DNA of 64,000 nucleotides from Paenibacillus ihbetae (GCF_002741055.1 NZ_CP016809.1:6529820-6593819), one strand, 5' to 3'; counted from the first letter of the stretch, positions 45,407 through 55,381 are shown. A program made the numbers and translations. The notes: generated by a model not told the origin, from the letters alone.

Positions 45407-46717
45407 GTGAACAAACTCAAAAAAAATGTAGCAATGATCGCTGCAGCTTCTGTAATAGCGGTAGGGACTTTTGCCGGGACCCATTTGCCGCTATCCCATG
45501 CGAAAGCGAACCCAAATGATAAAGGAAAAGCTAAAAATGTCATCTTCATGGTTCCCGATGGTTTTTCCGCTTCTTATGCAACCAATTACCGTTGGTTTAA
45601 GGGTGAAGAAACCCTTTTGGACTCCATACTGGTTGGTATGCACCGTACCTATTCTGCAAACTCTGAGATCACCGATTCAGCCGCTGCCGGAACAGCATTT
45701 GCGGCCGGTGTAAAAACAAATAATGGAATGATCAGTACTTCTCCTGAAGGTAAAGAGCTGAAAACGATTCTTGAAACCGCTGAAGAAGAAGGTAAAGCGT
45801 CTGGATTAGTTGCAACATCAACGATTACACATGCGACACCAGCTGTGTTCGCATCACACGTGGCCACCCGTGCGGATGAGGCGGGGATCGCACCCCAACT
45901 TATTGATAATGATGTGGATGTCATCCTGGGCGGAGGTAAAAAGTATTTCCCTGAATCACTTCTAAATCAGGCGGGAGAAAAGGGCTACCAGTATATATCG
46001 AACAAAAAAGACTTAAGTAAAGCTAAAAAGTCTGATAAAGTAATTGGTTTGTTTGCTGAAGATGCCATGGCACCGGAATTGGATCGTGACACGACCAATC
46101 AGCCAAGTCTTAGAGAAATGACGGAAACGGCATTGGAGGTTCTTAACAAGGATAAAGACGGTTTCTTCCTAATGGTTGAAGGAAGCCAAATTGATTGGGC
46201 AGGCCATGATCATGATGCAGCGTGGGCAATGAAAGATTCGGAAGCATTCGAGCAGGCATTGGAAGCAGCATTGGAATTTGCAAAGAAGGATAAAAACACC
46301 TTGATTGTTGTAGCAGGCGACCATGATACTGGCGGTATGGCAGTTGGTGGCTATGGTCAGGGTGATGTGAAACTTGAAGTCCTTCGTAATGTAACGGCTA
46401 CCGGCGATTTTATGGTAACGAAGTTGAATGCAACCCGCAGTAATGTAAAAGAGGTAGTGAAACAATATACAACTTTAGATCTTACCGATGCAGAGGTTCA
46501 AAAAATTAAATCCGCAGATAAACCGGATATCGCCATCAATGAAGTGATCTCGGAACGGGCTAATATAGGATGGACAAGCTATAATCACACAGGTGTTGAT
46601 ATTCCGCTCTACGCATTTGGTCCAGGTGCTGATCTCTTTAGAGGTCTGCATCAAAATACAGATTTACCGGTGTTAATGGCACAAGCTATGAAAATTAACT
46701 TCACGCCGGGAAACTAA
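45407..46717 (+). CDS. secreted alkaline phosphatase
   Basis: 436 residues. Signal peptide ending near SHAKA (about residue 34). Active-site features of the PhoA/PhoB type: VIFMVPDGFS (metal Asp), nucleophile Ser in ITDSAAAGTAFAAG, THATPAVFASHV, VEGSQIDWAGHDHD, GDHDTGG and a late HTGVDIPLYAFGPG. Start is GTG 45407 with AAGGAGGG seven bases upstream. It releases phosphate from organic esters outside the cell; PhoP control is likely for the family but no convincing Pho box repeat was identified. Confidence 0.95.
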   Translation: MNKLKKNVAMIAAASVIAVGTFAGTHLPLSHAKANPNDKGKAKNVIFMVPDGFSASYATNYRWFKGEETLLDSILVGMHRTYSANSEITDSAAAGTAFAAGVKTNNGMISTSPEGKELKTILETAEEEGKASGLVATSTITHATPAVFASHVATRADEAGIAPQLIDNDVDVILGGGKKYFPESLLNQAGEKGYQYISNKKDLSKAKKSDKVIGLFAEDAMAPELDRDTTNQPSLREMTETALEVLNKDKDGFFLMVEGSQIDWAGHDHDAAWAMKDSEAFEQALEAALEFAKKDKNTLIVVAGDHDTGGMAVGGYGQGDVKLEVLRNVTATGDFMVTKLNATRSNVKEVVKQYTTLDLTDAEVQKIKSADKPDIAINEVISERANIGWTSYNHTGVDIPLYAFGPGADLFRGLHQNTDLPVLMAQAMKINFTPGN

Positions 46718-46913
46718 AGTCGATCGTGTGACATCAAAATAATTAGCGCTAAATGTTCTACCGCCTTTACGAAATCCGCAAGCTCGGGTAAATTTCCTGC
46801 CTTAAGGTTTGCGGGACTGCGGAAGCCAAACCGTTTTGTGACGGACTCCTAAAATCAAACGGTAATTATCGGATTAATCTACCGAGATTGGAATTGTACA
46901 CGAGCCATAACTT

Positions 46914-46960
46914 TAAATGAACGATTCTTGGTTTCCACGAAACCGGAATCGTTTATTTTT
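46914..46960 (+). terminator. terminator after alkaline phosphatase
   Basis: AAACGATTC-type arms: GAACGATTC / GAATCGTTT with an inner GGTTTCC / AAACC pairing, followed by ATTTTTTG. It is about 200 bases after the stop; the space between holds a further weak hairpin only. Confidence 0.75.
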
Positions 46961-47208
46961 TGATATTTAAAAGCGGTTTGGTCAGCAAGGGGTTTCCCTG
47001 TTTATTTAGGTTTTTAGCAAATAAAAGGTAAAGGAACAGGAAGTTCGATCAATTTGACGATCACGCATTTTGGTACATGTTATTTAAGAACATCAGCGAT
47101 ATGATTAACGTATCTTCTTATCCGCTCTAGCATGATGTTATCGTTGAACTTACAAGCAGCAGGATTGATGGGGTCATGGGAAAGTCATGAAAGGAGTTAT
47201 GTTAGCTA

Positions 47209-47490
47209 TCATCCCCCAAACAGGCTCTGGAGGCAATGCGAAGCGGGGTGGATAAATACCTGTTGAAGTCCATGCAGCCGTTAGAGCTGGTTGAAACGAT
47301 TCGCACCGTCCATCGTGGGGGCACGCTAATCGACCGGGGCATGTCGCACAAATTGGTTGCCCAACTGGAGACGGATAATGGCGGAGATGATCCTTCGTTA
47401 ATCAAAGCGTCCTCGGCTTATAAGAAGCTGGGGGTCCGCGACCGGGAGGAAGCGGTGCAAAAAGCCAGGGAGGCTGAGCTTCTGGAATAA
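47209..47490 (+). pseudogene. NarL-type response regulator remnant
   Basis: Starts inside the receiver domain (SPKQALEAMRSGVDKYLLKS, with the conserved Lys) and runs through VETIRTVHRGGTLIDRG. It then jumps to KLGVRDREEAVQKAREAELL, which is the end of a LuxR-type HTH. The recognition helices are deleted in frame, and the phosphoacceptor half is missing upstream. Confidence 0.78.
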
Positions 47491-47510
47491 CCCCAAGTTA
47501 TGTATCCTGG

Positions 47511-47562
47511 TGGCGGGCGTCGATCATACGGTGTAATTACTTCGTATGATCGACACCCGCCA
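47511..47562. terminator. 20-bp inverted repeat
   Basis: TGGCGGGCGTCGATCATACG / CGTATGATCGACACCCGCCA with one mismatch and a 12-base loop. It follows the response-regulator remnant by 20 bases; no T-run. 47563-47862 contains no supported gene. Confidence 0.65.
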
Positions 47563-47862
47563 TTTCAAATTGTAAAGGCCATAGTTACAGGCTAGTAACA
47601 AGAACATTGTCGAGTGTTGAGCTTTTTGAAAAAACAGCTGGCTGCTACAATTTCTCGCCAAGAAGTGAAACCCTTTAAATGGAACTTATAACTTGTCGCC
47701 TGCGGAGACTATGACGAAAGAGAAGAACGACACTGGAGCGAGAAATGGCAATCCGTTAGTAACCGATTAGTCTAAGATGGCACTTGGACCGGAAAGATTT
47801 CGGTGATTGATCAGGATCCAAACGGAACTTGATTCATCACCTTTTTAATTCCTGAGCATGGT

Positions 47863-48477
47863 TTAGCGCGCTTGGACGCGCGGACCCGCTACAATCCGCA
47901 TGAGAATATCCGCGTCCGGCAGCTGATGATCGTCATCGATTGGCATGTTGAGTGTAATCAATGCGGACAATATGGTCAAAAATGCGGAGATGAGCTGGCG
48001 GGCATTGCCCTGTGCAAAATCCCCAATCTGCTGCCCTTCCTCGAATAAAGGTAGCAGCTGCTCAATATAGTTCTTCACGGAAAAATGCTGCAGCAGTTGT
48101 ATAGCTTCAGCCGGTACATCTTCAGCAGTATTGGCGTGCTGGATCAGCTTGAAAGGATATTGTGTGCTTTCGTCCTCCAGAATGCTCGCAGTAAAGGTAC
48201 GAAGTTTGTCAAAAGGGGAACCAGGGATCTCGTAGATTCTCTCCATTTCCTGAACAGTTTCCTCGGCAACTTGCCGGATCAGGGTGACGAACAGCTCTTC
48301 CTTCGATTCAAAAAAACGGTAGAGCTGCCCGGCACTAAGATCGGCTTCTTTAGCGATCATGCTCATCTTGGCTCCATGCAAGCCACGTTGGGCAAATACT
48401 TTTAAGGCAGCTTCTAAGATTTGCTGTCTTCGCGTTTCACGCCGTTTAATCAACTGTTCTTCGGTTAATGGTGTCAC
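47863..48477 (-). CDS. TetR family regulator
   Basis: 204 residues. HTH RRQQILEAALKVFAQRGLHGAKMSMIAKEADLSAGQLYRFFESKEELFVTLI; C-terminal effector domain with LLQHFSVKNYIEQLLPLFEEGQQIGDF. It follows the FAD monooxygenase gene by 19 bases on the same strand, and a palindrome of TetR type sits upstream of that gene, so it probably represses the operon it belongs to. Confidence 0.9.
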   Translation of the reverse strand: MTPLTEEQLIKRRETRRQQILEAALKVFAQRGLHGAKMSMIAKEADLSAGQLYRFFESKEELFVTLIRQVAEETVQEMERIYEIPGSPFDKLRTFTASILEDESTQYPFKLIQHANTAEDVPAEAIQLLQHFSVKNYIEQLLPLFEEGQQIGDFAQGNARQLISAFLTILSALITLNMPIDDDHQLPDADILMRIVAGPRVQAR

Positions 48478-48496
48478 TGGTTAGGCACTCCTTTTA

Positions 48497-49993
48497 CTAC
48501 TTATTTGTTGTATATGATGATGATGGCATAAGTTGCTCTATGGTTGCGAAGGGAGCTCGCTCAAATGAAGGAATCGTTTGTTCCAGTCGTTCGTGCAGCG
48601 GTCGATCCGAATCCTCGATCCATCGGTCTAACCATTGCTTAGCTTCACCGGAACCGCCCACAGCAAGCAAGGATGTAACGATATCCGCATTAAACAATTC
48701 CCGCGGGGATAAGAACAAGGAGTTGACGAGCCAATATAAGCCGAAAATGTCATAATTGACATGCTCCGTGGACCATTTCAGGATATGTTCGAAAAAGTGC
48801 TGGGCGAACGTCAATCCTTGAATCGGCTGTGCACCGATGTGTTCCACGCCTTCCCAGCGAAGGTCAGACACGACATTTAACCACCAGGCCGGCTCGATGA
48901 TTTCTTGTATCCGATTAAGGACTTCGAGTTCGAAGTCAGATTTGGGGTGACTCAACTGTTGGTGAAGACATGCTTCTAGAATCTCTGCTTCAATCGCCGC
49001 AAGCGTCATTCCTTGTCCATAAACAGGATCAAGTTGACAGAAGGCGTCTCCCATGACCAGCAATCCGGAAGGCCATCGGTCCATCTGTTCAAATCGCTGC
49101 CTGGTCAGTTCCGGAACCCGAAAACCACGTGGTTGCCCGATCGGTTCCAGCCCTTGCAACGCTTCATTCAATAGTGGATTCCCTAGTTGCCGAATTTCTT
49201 GTTCGAATAATGCCGGATCGGTGGAGGGATATCGACCGTTCAAATTCCAGAGTACCATTTCTGCTATATCGTTTTCAATGATCGAAAAAGCGCCTGCATG
49301 TGACGTTGCGAGAGGATTGCCTTCCATGCGAATCCCATCCAGCTCTTCCTTTCGCCCTACAGGGATGCGATAACGTCGTGTGCTGTACCCCAGAGATACT
49401 TTTAATCGCTCAGCCTGCGGCACTTCATACCCGATTTCGGTTAGCCATTGAACGGTTTTGGAGAAACGGCCGCTTGTATCAATGACAAGGTCTGACGACA
49501 TTGTGAACAGCTGACGTTCACCCGAGGCACGCTCCCTGATAACAATGCCTGTTACCCGTGAACGATCTTCTGTGGTTTGGAATTGAATCACATCGTTCAA
49601 ACCAAGCATTCGGACATTCTCGATACCTTGGATATACCTGCGCAATACCCATTCGAACAGGGCCCTGCTGAATGACGCATCGTGACTTTGTTCGACTGCG
49701 ATCATCTGGCCGTAAGGGCTGAAAAGATGCGTGGTCTTCCCATGCGTGGGGTGAGCTCCGTTGTTGATTAATTCATCAATAAATCCAGGAAATAATCGGT
49801 TTAGAATGATCCTGCTGCGGGGTGTAAACCGGTGGGGCTGGAAGGCCTGAGGTGTGCCGGGACGATTCTCAGGCTCCTCAGGAAAAGCGTCACGATCCAC
49901 TATAACTACCTCACGATAAAATTCGGACAGGACTTTGGCTGCCAGCAGTCCGGCGATGCCTCCACCAATAATAATAGCGCGTTCCGCGATCAT
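48497..49993 (-). CDS. FAD-dependent monooxygenase/oxidoreductase
   Basis: 498 residues. N-terminal FAD site AIIIGGGIAGLLAAKVLSEF with VVIVDRDAFPE, a middle DLVIDTSGR and the C-terminal FAD motif LLVMGDAFCQLDPVYGQGM (GD motif). Belongs to the flavin hydroxylase-like group often found with tailoring or drug-inactivating functions. Operon head for the TetR gene. ATG 49993 has AGGAGGAAT upstream. Confidence 0.9.
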   Translation of the reverse strand: MIAERAIIIGGGIAGLLAAKVLSEFYREVVIVDRDAFPEEPENRPGTPQAFQPHRFTPRSRIILNRLFPGFIDELINNGAHPTHGKTTHLFSPYGQMIAVEQSHDASFSRALFEWVLRRYIQGIENVRMLGLNDVIQFQTTEDRSRVTGIVIRERASGERQLFTMSSDLVIDTSGRFSKTVQWLTEIGYEVPQAERLKVSLGYSTRRYRIPVGRKEELDGIRMEGNPLATSHAGAFSIIENDIAEMVLWNLNGRYPSTDPALFEQEIRQLGNPLLNEALQGLEPIGQPRGFRVPELTRQRFEQMDRWPSGLLVMGDAFCQLDPVYGQGMTLAAIEAEILEACLHQQLSHPKSDFELEVLNRIQEIIEPAWWLNVVSDLRWEGVEHIGAQPIQGLTFAQHFFEHILKWSTEHVNYDIFGLYWLVNSLFLSPRELFNADIVTSLLAVGGSGEAKQWLDRWIEDSDRPLHERLEQTIPSFERAPFATIEQLMPSSSYTTNK

Positions 49994-50162
49994 AAATTCA
50001 TTCCTCCTATTTTAAATTACGACTGATATTTTAAAGAATTGTTAAAATAGCCCAAGGGTCCTATCGAACAAAGTAATGGACGGCGTTAGTATTAATTTCA
50101 TGAAATTACCTCCTTTCAAAAATGAGTATAAGTAATCCTGAAAAAAGTAAGTTGAAATTTTG

Positions 50163-50181
50163 AGAATGAATGATTCATTCT
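50163..50181. promoter_or_regulatory. TetR-type operator
   Basis: AGAATGAATGATTCATTCT: perfect 8-base arms AGAATGAA / TTCATTCT around TGA, 170 bases upstream of the monooxygenase start. Likely bound by the TetR protein at 47863. Confidence 0.7.
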
Positions 50182-50265
50182 TAAAATATGGCATTTATTG
50201 CGGTTTGTCAATCCCTTCGAGAATTTTGGAGTTCAACATTTTGATTTATGAAAAGCTTGATTGGT

Positions 50266-50306
50266 GTCGAGGGACAATAACATAGTCGCATTGATGTTCT
50301 TGTACC
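50266..50306 (+). repeat. dispersed repeat, truncated copy
   Basis: GTCGAGGGACAATAACATAG, TCGCATTGATGTTCTTGTAC: the two ends of the core joined without the terminator hairpin. It abuts the truncated permease gene directly. Confidence 0.65.
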
Positions 50307-50308
50307 TA

Positions 50309-50695
50309 TGGAAGAACATGGGTTACAACGTCATTTTATTTCTGGCGGGACTACAGCAAATTCCGAAGGATTACTACGAAACGGCCCGGATTGAGGGGGC
50401 TGGTCGTTTACGACAATTCCGAAGTATTACTCTAGTCTATCTGACTTTCACGAGGTTTTTTGTTGTGATCATGTCCATTATCAATTCATTCAAATTGTTC
50501 CGTGAAACGGATCTGATCGCAGGTGATTACCCCATGACAGCATTTATATGATGCAGCATTATATAAAACAATATGTTTGTGTCACTCGACATTCAGAAGC
50601 TGACTGCAGCGGCAACCCAGATGTTTCTCTGTATTTTACTGATTGTACTAGTGCTGTTTGCGATTAAGCGGCGGCATCGGCAGTACATGGAATAG
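50309..50695 (+). pseudogene. sugar ABC permease (UgpA type) fragment
   Basis: Begins abruptly next to the repeat: LWKNMGYNVILFLAGLQQIPKDYYETARIEGAG, the EAA loop of a sugar permease, then FTRFFVVIMSIINSFKLFRE. The frame shifts near 50550 and the last helix continues as LCILLIVLVLFAIKRRHRQYM to 50695. The N-terminal half is missing. A further T-rich stretch after it contains no intact gene. Confidence 0.82.
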
Positions 50696-50832
50696 GAGAT
50701 GAAGGGAAGATTCGTGCGAGTTGTCTATATATTTAAAAAAGGTGTATTACCATTTGTCATGGGTGTTATAGCCTGGTTTTGGTATCACCTATTGTTATTA
50801 CATTCACAAAGAAAAATATTGTAGATTCGTTT

Positions 50833-50859
50833 GCATCTCTAGAGAGGTGCTTTTTTTTT
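50833..50859 (+). terminator. terminator
   Basis: GCATCTCT / AGAGGTGC hairpin with one G-T pair, followed by nine T's. Confidence 0.85.
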
Positions 50860-51066
50860 CGTTTTAAGATTCCTTATGATCTCTTCACCAATTACAGCAA
50901 GATTTGAAAAGTAAGGGCAGGCTACTATTTGTTAAGTTATATTCGACAAACATAAGGAAGGGGCCGTAGCAAAATAACCTCAATGGATGGTTGGAGTCGA
51001 AAACCTGTCATGTCGAGAAAAGACTTGGCGATCTTGTTATTAATTTCTAGAAGTGGAGGAATCATC

Positions 51067-51726
51067 GTGAATATAGAGCACAATAAAGAGGTAAGTAAAT
51101 CAATAATAACACCACATGTTCTCAAACGGTGGTCAGGATTTATGGCAGTAATAGCAGGGATTCTATATATCATCATTCAGTTTATCCACCCGACAGATGA
51201 TATCTCTTCTGTGCACACAAACTCTTGGGTAGTGGTTGCATGCTTGACTATAGCTATGTCGCTCTTTAACCTGATCGGAATTACGGGATTCTATATAAGC
51301 CAAGCGAAAGAAGCGGGGTGGCTTGGCTTGGTCGGGTTCCTTTTGTTCAATCTGTTCTGGTTAATCTCAATCATTTTTAGTTTCATCGAAGCATTCGTCT
51401 TGCCGTTGTTGACAAGTGATGCTGAGAAGTTTGTGGAAGGAATGGTTGGACTCTTTGGAGGAACGGTTAGCGAGGTTCATCTGGGGATCTTCCCAATAAT
51501 AGCACCTCTCGCGGGAGTATTGTATATGCTAGGAGGTCTGTTGCTAGGCATCGCCACATTACGTGCAAGAGTCTTCCCTCGCCTTGCAGCAATTCTGCTG
51601 GCATTCGCTTCTGTAGTGACCATTGCTGCTGCAATCATCCCCCATCCGTTTGATAGGGCAATGGCGATACCGATGGGAGTTGCTCTAATATGGATCGGAT
51701 ATATTATTTGGTCGGAACGTAAGTAA
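51067..51726 (+). CDS. multi-helix membrane protein, unknown function
   Basis: 219 residues with six likely membrane helices (from WSGFMAVIAGILYIIIQFIH to PMGVALIWIGYIIW). No named family recognised. A periplasmic-side segment SFIEAFVLPLLTSDAEKFV between helices is the most distinctive stretch. GTG 51067 is chosen because GTGGAGGA is placed eight bases upstream; the frame is open further back to 50983 without a site. Confidence 0.75.
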   Translation: MNIEHNKEVSKSIITPHVLKRWSGFMAVIAGILYIIIQFIHPTDDISSVHTNSWVVVACLTIAMSLFNLIGITGFYISQAKEAGWLGLVGFLLFNLFWLISIIFSFIEAFVLPLLTSDAEKFVEGMVGLFGGTVSEVHLGIFPIIAPLAGVLYMLGGLLLGIATLRARVFPRLAAILLAFASVVTIAAAIIPHPFDRAMAIPMGVALIWIGYIIWSERK

Positions 51727-51750
51727 GCGTCGAATTAATGATGTGCAACA

Positions 51751-52636
51751 TTAAATGTCCAGATCGTCAGGGAGTTTCTTGATGGGTGCATAGATATGGT
51801 AGGTTGAATCCAGATTGTGGACGTCATTAAAAACCTGGATAAGTTCAATATCCGATTGATCAGACTCTTGCTTGGAAATCTTTAAGAATCTTGCATAGTC
51901 TGTTTTGAGCACTTCTCCAATATCAAGCAGGTCGCCAAAATAGTTGAACCTCGCACAAAAAATGGTTGGTACATCAACCGTGAAATAAAAGGGTTTATGA
52001 ATTTGAATGTCACTTGGGATTCCGAACAGAACTTTGAACCGGGTTGAATTGGGTTGGCAGTTTGAATAAATGACAAAATAAGAACCATTTATGTTGTCAT
52101 CAATATGATTCAACAGCATTTTGGAATGAGAGTGAATCTTCTTCTTGTAATCATCAGTGGCTAGGTCTACTTCAAAGGCAATCCCACTTATTCGGGTCTC
52201 TTTGAACTCTGTTAGTGTGAAATCCGTGACGATATCACCATTTATATTTTTAAATGGTCTTTTAACCACAGTAGGTATTGGAGTCGGAGAGATTTTTAAA
52301 TCCTGCTCTTAGCGAACTTGGAGCTACGCCGTAATGTTGTTTGAATGCCCGGGTGAATGAGGCTTGCGTACCAAAGGATAACTGATAAGCAATATCGGTT
52401 AGCGACAAGTTGTTGTTATAAATGAGTGGTAAAGTGGCATTCAATCTTCTAGATAGGATGTACTGATTTAACGAACAGCCCATCATGGCAGAAAAAAGCC
52501 TATGAAAATAATATTTAGACATATTGAAAGTAAGAGCAACGGATGATACGGATAAAGGCTGTTCTAAATTCTCCTCAATATGAATCAATGCTTGCTCTAT
52601 TATCCGATGATGGTTCATACTAACTCCCTTCGTCAC
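51751..52636 (-). pseudogene. AraC regulator with GyrI-like domain, split
   Basis: The first part (52636-52262) is the AraC HTH pair: HIEENLEQPLSVSSVALTFNMSKYYFHRLF and LSLTDIAYQLSFGTQASFTRAFKQHYG. The second part (52269-51751) is a GyrI-like effector domain (ISGIAFEVDLATDD, YSNCQPNSTRFKVLFGIP, FTVDVPTIFCARFNYFGDL). They are normally one protein. Here the first frame stops at 52262 and the second opens with GTG 52269, overlapping by eight bases. Either a frameshift or an unusual coupled two-gene form. Confidence 0.8.
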
Positions 52637-52689
52637 GCGCTCTAATTTTTTGTGCTAAGTATACCACACGCATTATACTGCTTAGAAGG

Positions 52690-52899
52690 CAATTCGCAAT
52701 CCGCGAATTGTTAACAGAGGCCCTTCATTATTTGTATAGAATTGCCAACCATTTTTCTTCAAAACCAAGCTATGCGAACAAGTTTCTTACCGAACTGTTT
52801 CGGACAAATCAAAGGCTGACGGAAGGTCTCCTGCTGACCGCTTTCCAGGTAATTGTCCAGCAGCGCCATCTCTCAGAAGCACAACCAGTGTTGGTTTAA
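52690..52899 (+). pseudogene. unidentified coding remnant
   Basis: An open frame reads FAIRELLTEALHYLYRIAN, FSSKPSYANKFLTELFRTNQRLTEGLL and then ends. The composition looks protein-like, but there is no ribosome site and no recognised family. It may be the end of a decayed gene. The space to 53076 shows nothing else. Confidence 0.25.
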
Positions 52900-53076
52900 A
52901 GTTCTTGACTCTTACGAAAGTTATATAATCCAGCCATATGCAATCCGTTATGCATTAGCGCATAATAAATCTGTCGTAGTCTACTTCCAATTAATTGGAT
53001 TATTTTGTATAGTGTATGTAAAAAGAGGTTGCAACTTTACGTAATTAAGAGAAATGAATAAAGATGCACCAAAAAG

Positions 53077-53107
53077 AAAGGCACCCGATGGGGGCGCCTT
53101 TTTTTAT
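53077..53107 (+). terminator. terminator
   Basis: AAGGCACCC / GGGCGCCTT hairpin with loop GATG, followed by TTTTTATTT. Confidence 0.85.
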
Positions 53108-53187
53108 TTCTCAATAGTGGTTAAAGTGTCACGTTTTACGCTCCGGAAACGTCTTGTTCGTAAATAACATGAGGTGAGGTGGCTAAC

Positions 53188-54504
53188 ATGGGACATTACG
53201 ACGTCGCCATCATCGGCGGCGGACTTACCGGATTAACCGCATCGATTTATTTGGCAAGAGCAGGCCTATCGGTCATTGTACTGGATAAGGCAAATCAACT
53301 TGGCGGTCGTGCGCAGTCCATTAACAAAAAGGGAGTATCACTCAATCTGGGTGTACATGCGTTTTATCAAGACGGGGCAGCAGAGGGAATTTTGCGCGAA
53401 TTGGGCGTGAGGCCGAAAGGCGCTAACCCGCCTGCCTCGGCAGGTGTGATATGGAATGACCGGATTTATACGCTGCCGACAAAACCATTTCAACTGATCG
53501 CATCCAAACTGTTTTCATTTTCGGAAAAGATGGAGCTTACCCGTTTCATGCTCAATCTGGGCAAGATCGACCCCAATCGAATCGAACGAATCAGTTTAAA
53601 GGAGTGGGCAGAGCGGGAAATTCGCCATCCGATGCTTAGGCACGTTATATATTCGGTGAGCCGAGCGAATTCTTTCGTTCCTCACCCAGAGCTTCATCTT
53701 GCGGGTCCAGCAGTACGGCAGCTTCAAAGAACGTTTAGCGGAAAGGCCTTCTACATCGAGGGGGGATGGGGCAGGCTAATCGACGATTTAAGAGATCAGG
53801 CTATCCGCGCAGGCGTCACGATAATGAATCAGAAAAAAGCGGTCGAAATCGTACATGACGGAACGGTTCGACGTATCCGCCTTAAAGATGGCGAGCTTAT
53901 TGACGCTCCTAATGCCGTGATCGCTGCGGGTCCGAAAGAAGCATACGATCTGGTCAAAAACTTGGATAGCACATCTCTTGGAAAATGGAAAGATAACATA
54001 AAACCGATTCACGCAGCATGCCTTGATCTCATCCTGCGCCGACTTCCTGATGGCGGCCCCAATTTCATTGCAGGATTTTGGCTGGATCAACCGATCTTCT
54101 ATAACTCACCGTCCACTGTAACAAAGCTCAGTGAAGATGGCTCTGTCGTCATTCATCTGGTCAAACACCTAGGGATGAATGAAAGTCGCCCCGAGACGGA
54201 TCTGTTGCAGTTGGAAAAAGCAATGGATCTCGTTCAACCTGGCTGGCGGAAAGAGGAAATAGCCAGACAGTTTTTACCTAACTTGACCGTCGCACATGAT
54301 TTTATCACGGTGGACAAAAGTGGCAATTTCCCCGGCCCCTCGGTTCAGGGAATAAAAGGACTTTATGTAGCGGGAGATTGGACGGGACATGGCGAATTAT
54401 TAGCTGATGCTGCATTTGCCAGCGCCAAGCGAGCGGCGCAAGCGATCATAACCAAGCCATATTCGTTTAAGGGGGAGAATGTTGGACAGGGGAACGTTAT
54501 ATAA
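53188..54504 (+). CDS. FAD-dependent oxidoreductase (amine oxidase/desaturase-like)
   Basis: 438 residues. Dinucleotide motif VAIIGGGLTGLTASIYLARAG, then VLDKANQLGGRAQS (the GGR motif of amine oxidases and phytoene desaturases), and C-terminal GLYVAGDWTGHGELLADAAFASAKRAAQAI. ATG 53188 follows GAGGTGAGGTGG. The 3' end overlaps the sigma factor gene by 26 bases, an arrangement commonly seen for SigJ-like genes. Substrate not determinable. Confidence 0.9.
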   Translation: MGHYDVAIIGGGLTGLTASIYLARAGLSVIVLDKANQLGGRAQSINKKGVSLNLGVHAFYQDGAAEGILRELGVRPKGANPPASAGVIWNDRIYTLPTKPFQLIASKLFSFSEKMELTRFMLNLGKIDPNRIERISLKEWAEREIRHPMLRHVIYSVSRANSFVPHPELHLAGPAVRQLQRTFSGKAFYIEGGWGRLIDDLRDQAIRAGVTIMNQKKAVEIVHDGTVRRIRLKDGELIDAPNAVIAAGPKEAYDLVKNLDSTSLGKWKDNIKPIHAACLDLILRRLPDGGPNFIAGFWLDQPIFYNSPSTVTKLSEDGSVVIHLVKHLGMNESRPETDLLQLEKAMDLVQPGWRKEEIARQFLPNLTVAHDFITVDKSGNFPGPSVQGIKGLYVAGDWTGHGELLADAAFASAKRAAQAIITKPYSFKGENVGQGNVI

Positions 54505-55357
54505 CGAATTGAAACCTTTGCTTGTGTCATTAGCATATCATACGATGGGAAGCATCGCTGAAGCGGAAGACATTGTTCACGATGTGTTCCTCTCGTGGGA
54601 AGAGAAACCGCCGCATCAAGTACGCGATCCCAAAGCCTATTTGTGCAAGATGGTTCATAATCGCTGTGTTGATTATATTCGATCGCCCCGTAGAGACCGG
54701 GAAACGTACGTCGGACCATGACTGCCCGAGCCCATTGATACAACCTATGTTCAAGAGTACGATCCAATGGAGAGTATCGTATGGAAAGAATCCCTTTCAA
54801 CAGCCGGCTTGTTATTACTGCAGCAGCTCTCCGCGACTGAGCGGATTGTATTCCTGCTTCATGAAGTGTTTCATTACCGTTTTGATGAAATAGCCGAGAT
54901 CGTCGACAAAAGTACGGTGAATTGCCGTCAAATTTTTCACCGAGCGAAGAAGAGCCTCGGCAATTTGCCAGAACGAAGCCCGGAAGTCATTGAGAAAAAA
55001 GCGGCACTAGCTGAACGATTTGCCGAGGCGCTCATGACCGCAAATATTGAATTGCTTATTGAACTTTTATCGTCGGAAACTGTACTATACCAGGATGGAG
55101 GCGGCAAAGTAAAAGCTGCACTCCGGCCAATAAAGGGTTCAGACTTAATTATCCGTTTTTTTGTCGCCGTTGCACCCGAATTTCCGCCTGGATATCGATG
55201 TGTAACTTGTGAAATCAACGGTATGCCTGGAATACGGCTAGTAATAGGTGAAATGACTTTTGCAGTGGTTACATTTGATTATTTGCAGAATCAGCTTTCA
55301 AACGTTTATGTGGTGATGAATCCGGAAAAGCTTACGCATTTTAATAAAGATATTTGA
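54479..55357 (+). pseudogene. SigJ-like ECF sigma factor with in-frame UGA
   Basis: 292 codons in one frame. Sigma region 2 (ELKPLLVSLAYHTMGSIAEAEDIVHDVFLSW, DPKAYLCKMVHNRCVDY), region 4 (LLLQQLSATERIVFLLHEVFHYRFDEIAEIVDKSTVNCRQIFHRAKKSL) and a SnoaL-like C-terminal domain (FAEALMTANIELLIELL, VVMNPEKLTHF). Codon 81 is TGA (54719-54721) within what is normally GPWLPEP, so Trp TGG has become a stop. Everything else is intact. Read as a recent nonsense mutation unless UGA is read through. Starts inside the end of the oxidoreductase gene. Confidence 0.9.
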
Positions 55358-55381
55358 CCAAATCAAAAAAGGAGTGTTTAT

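Noticed and set aside
47770..47800. GATGGCACTTGGACCGG, similar to part of 5S rRNA
   Set aside because: Only about 17 bases resemble 5S, and neither end of the RNA can be found nearby.
47800..47850. Possible hairpin GGTGATTGATC / GATTCATCACC with T's
   Set aside because: The arms are imperfect and the loop is long; it is not good enough to call a terminator.
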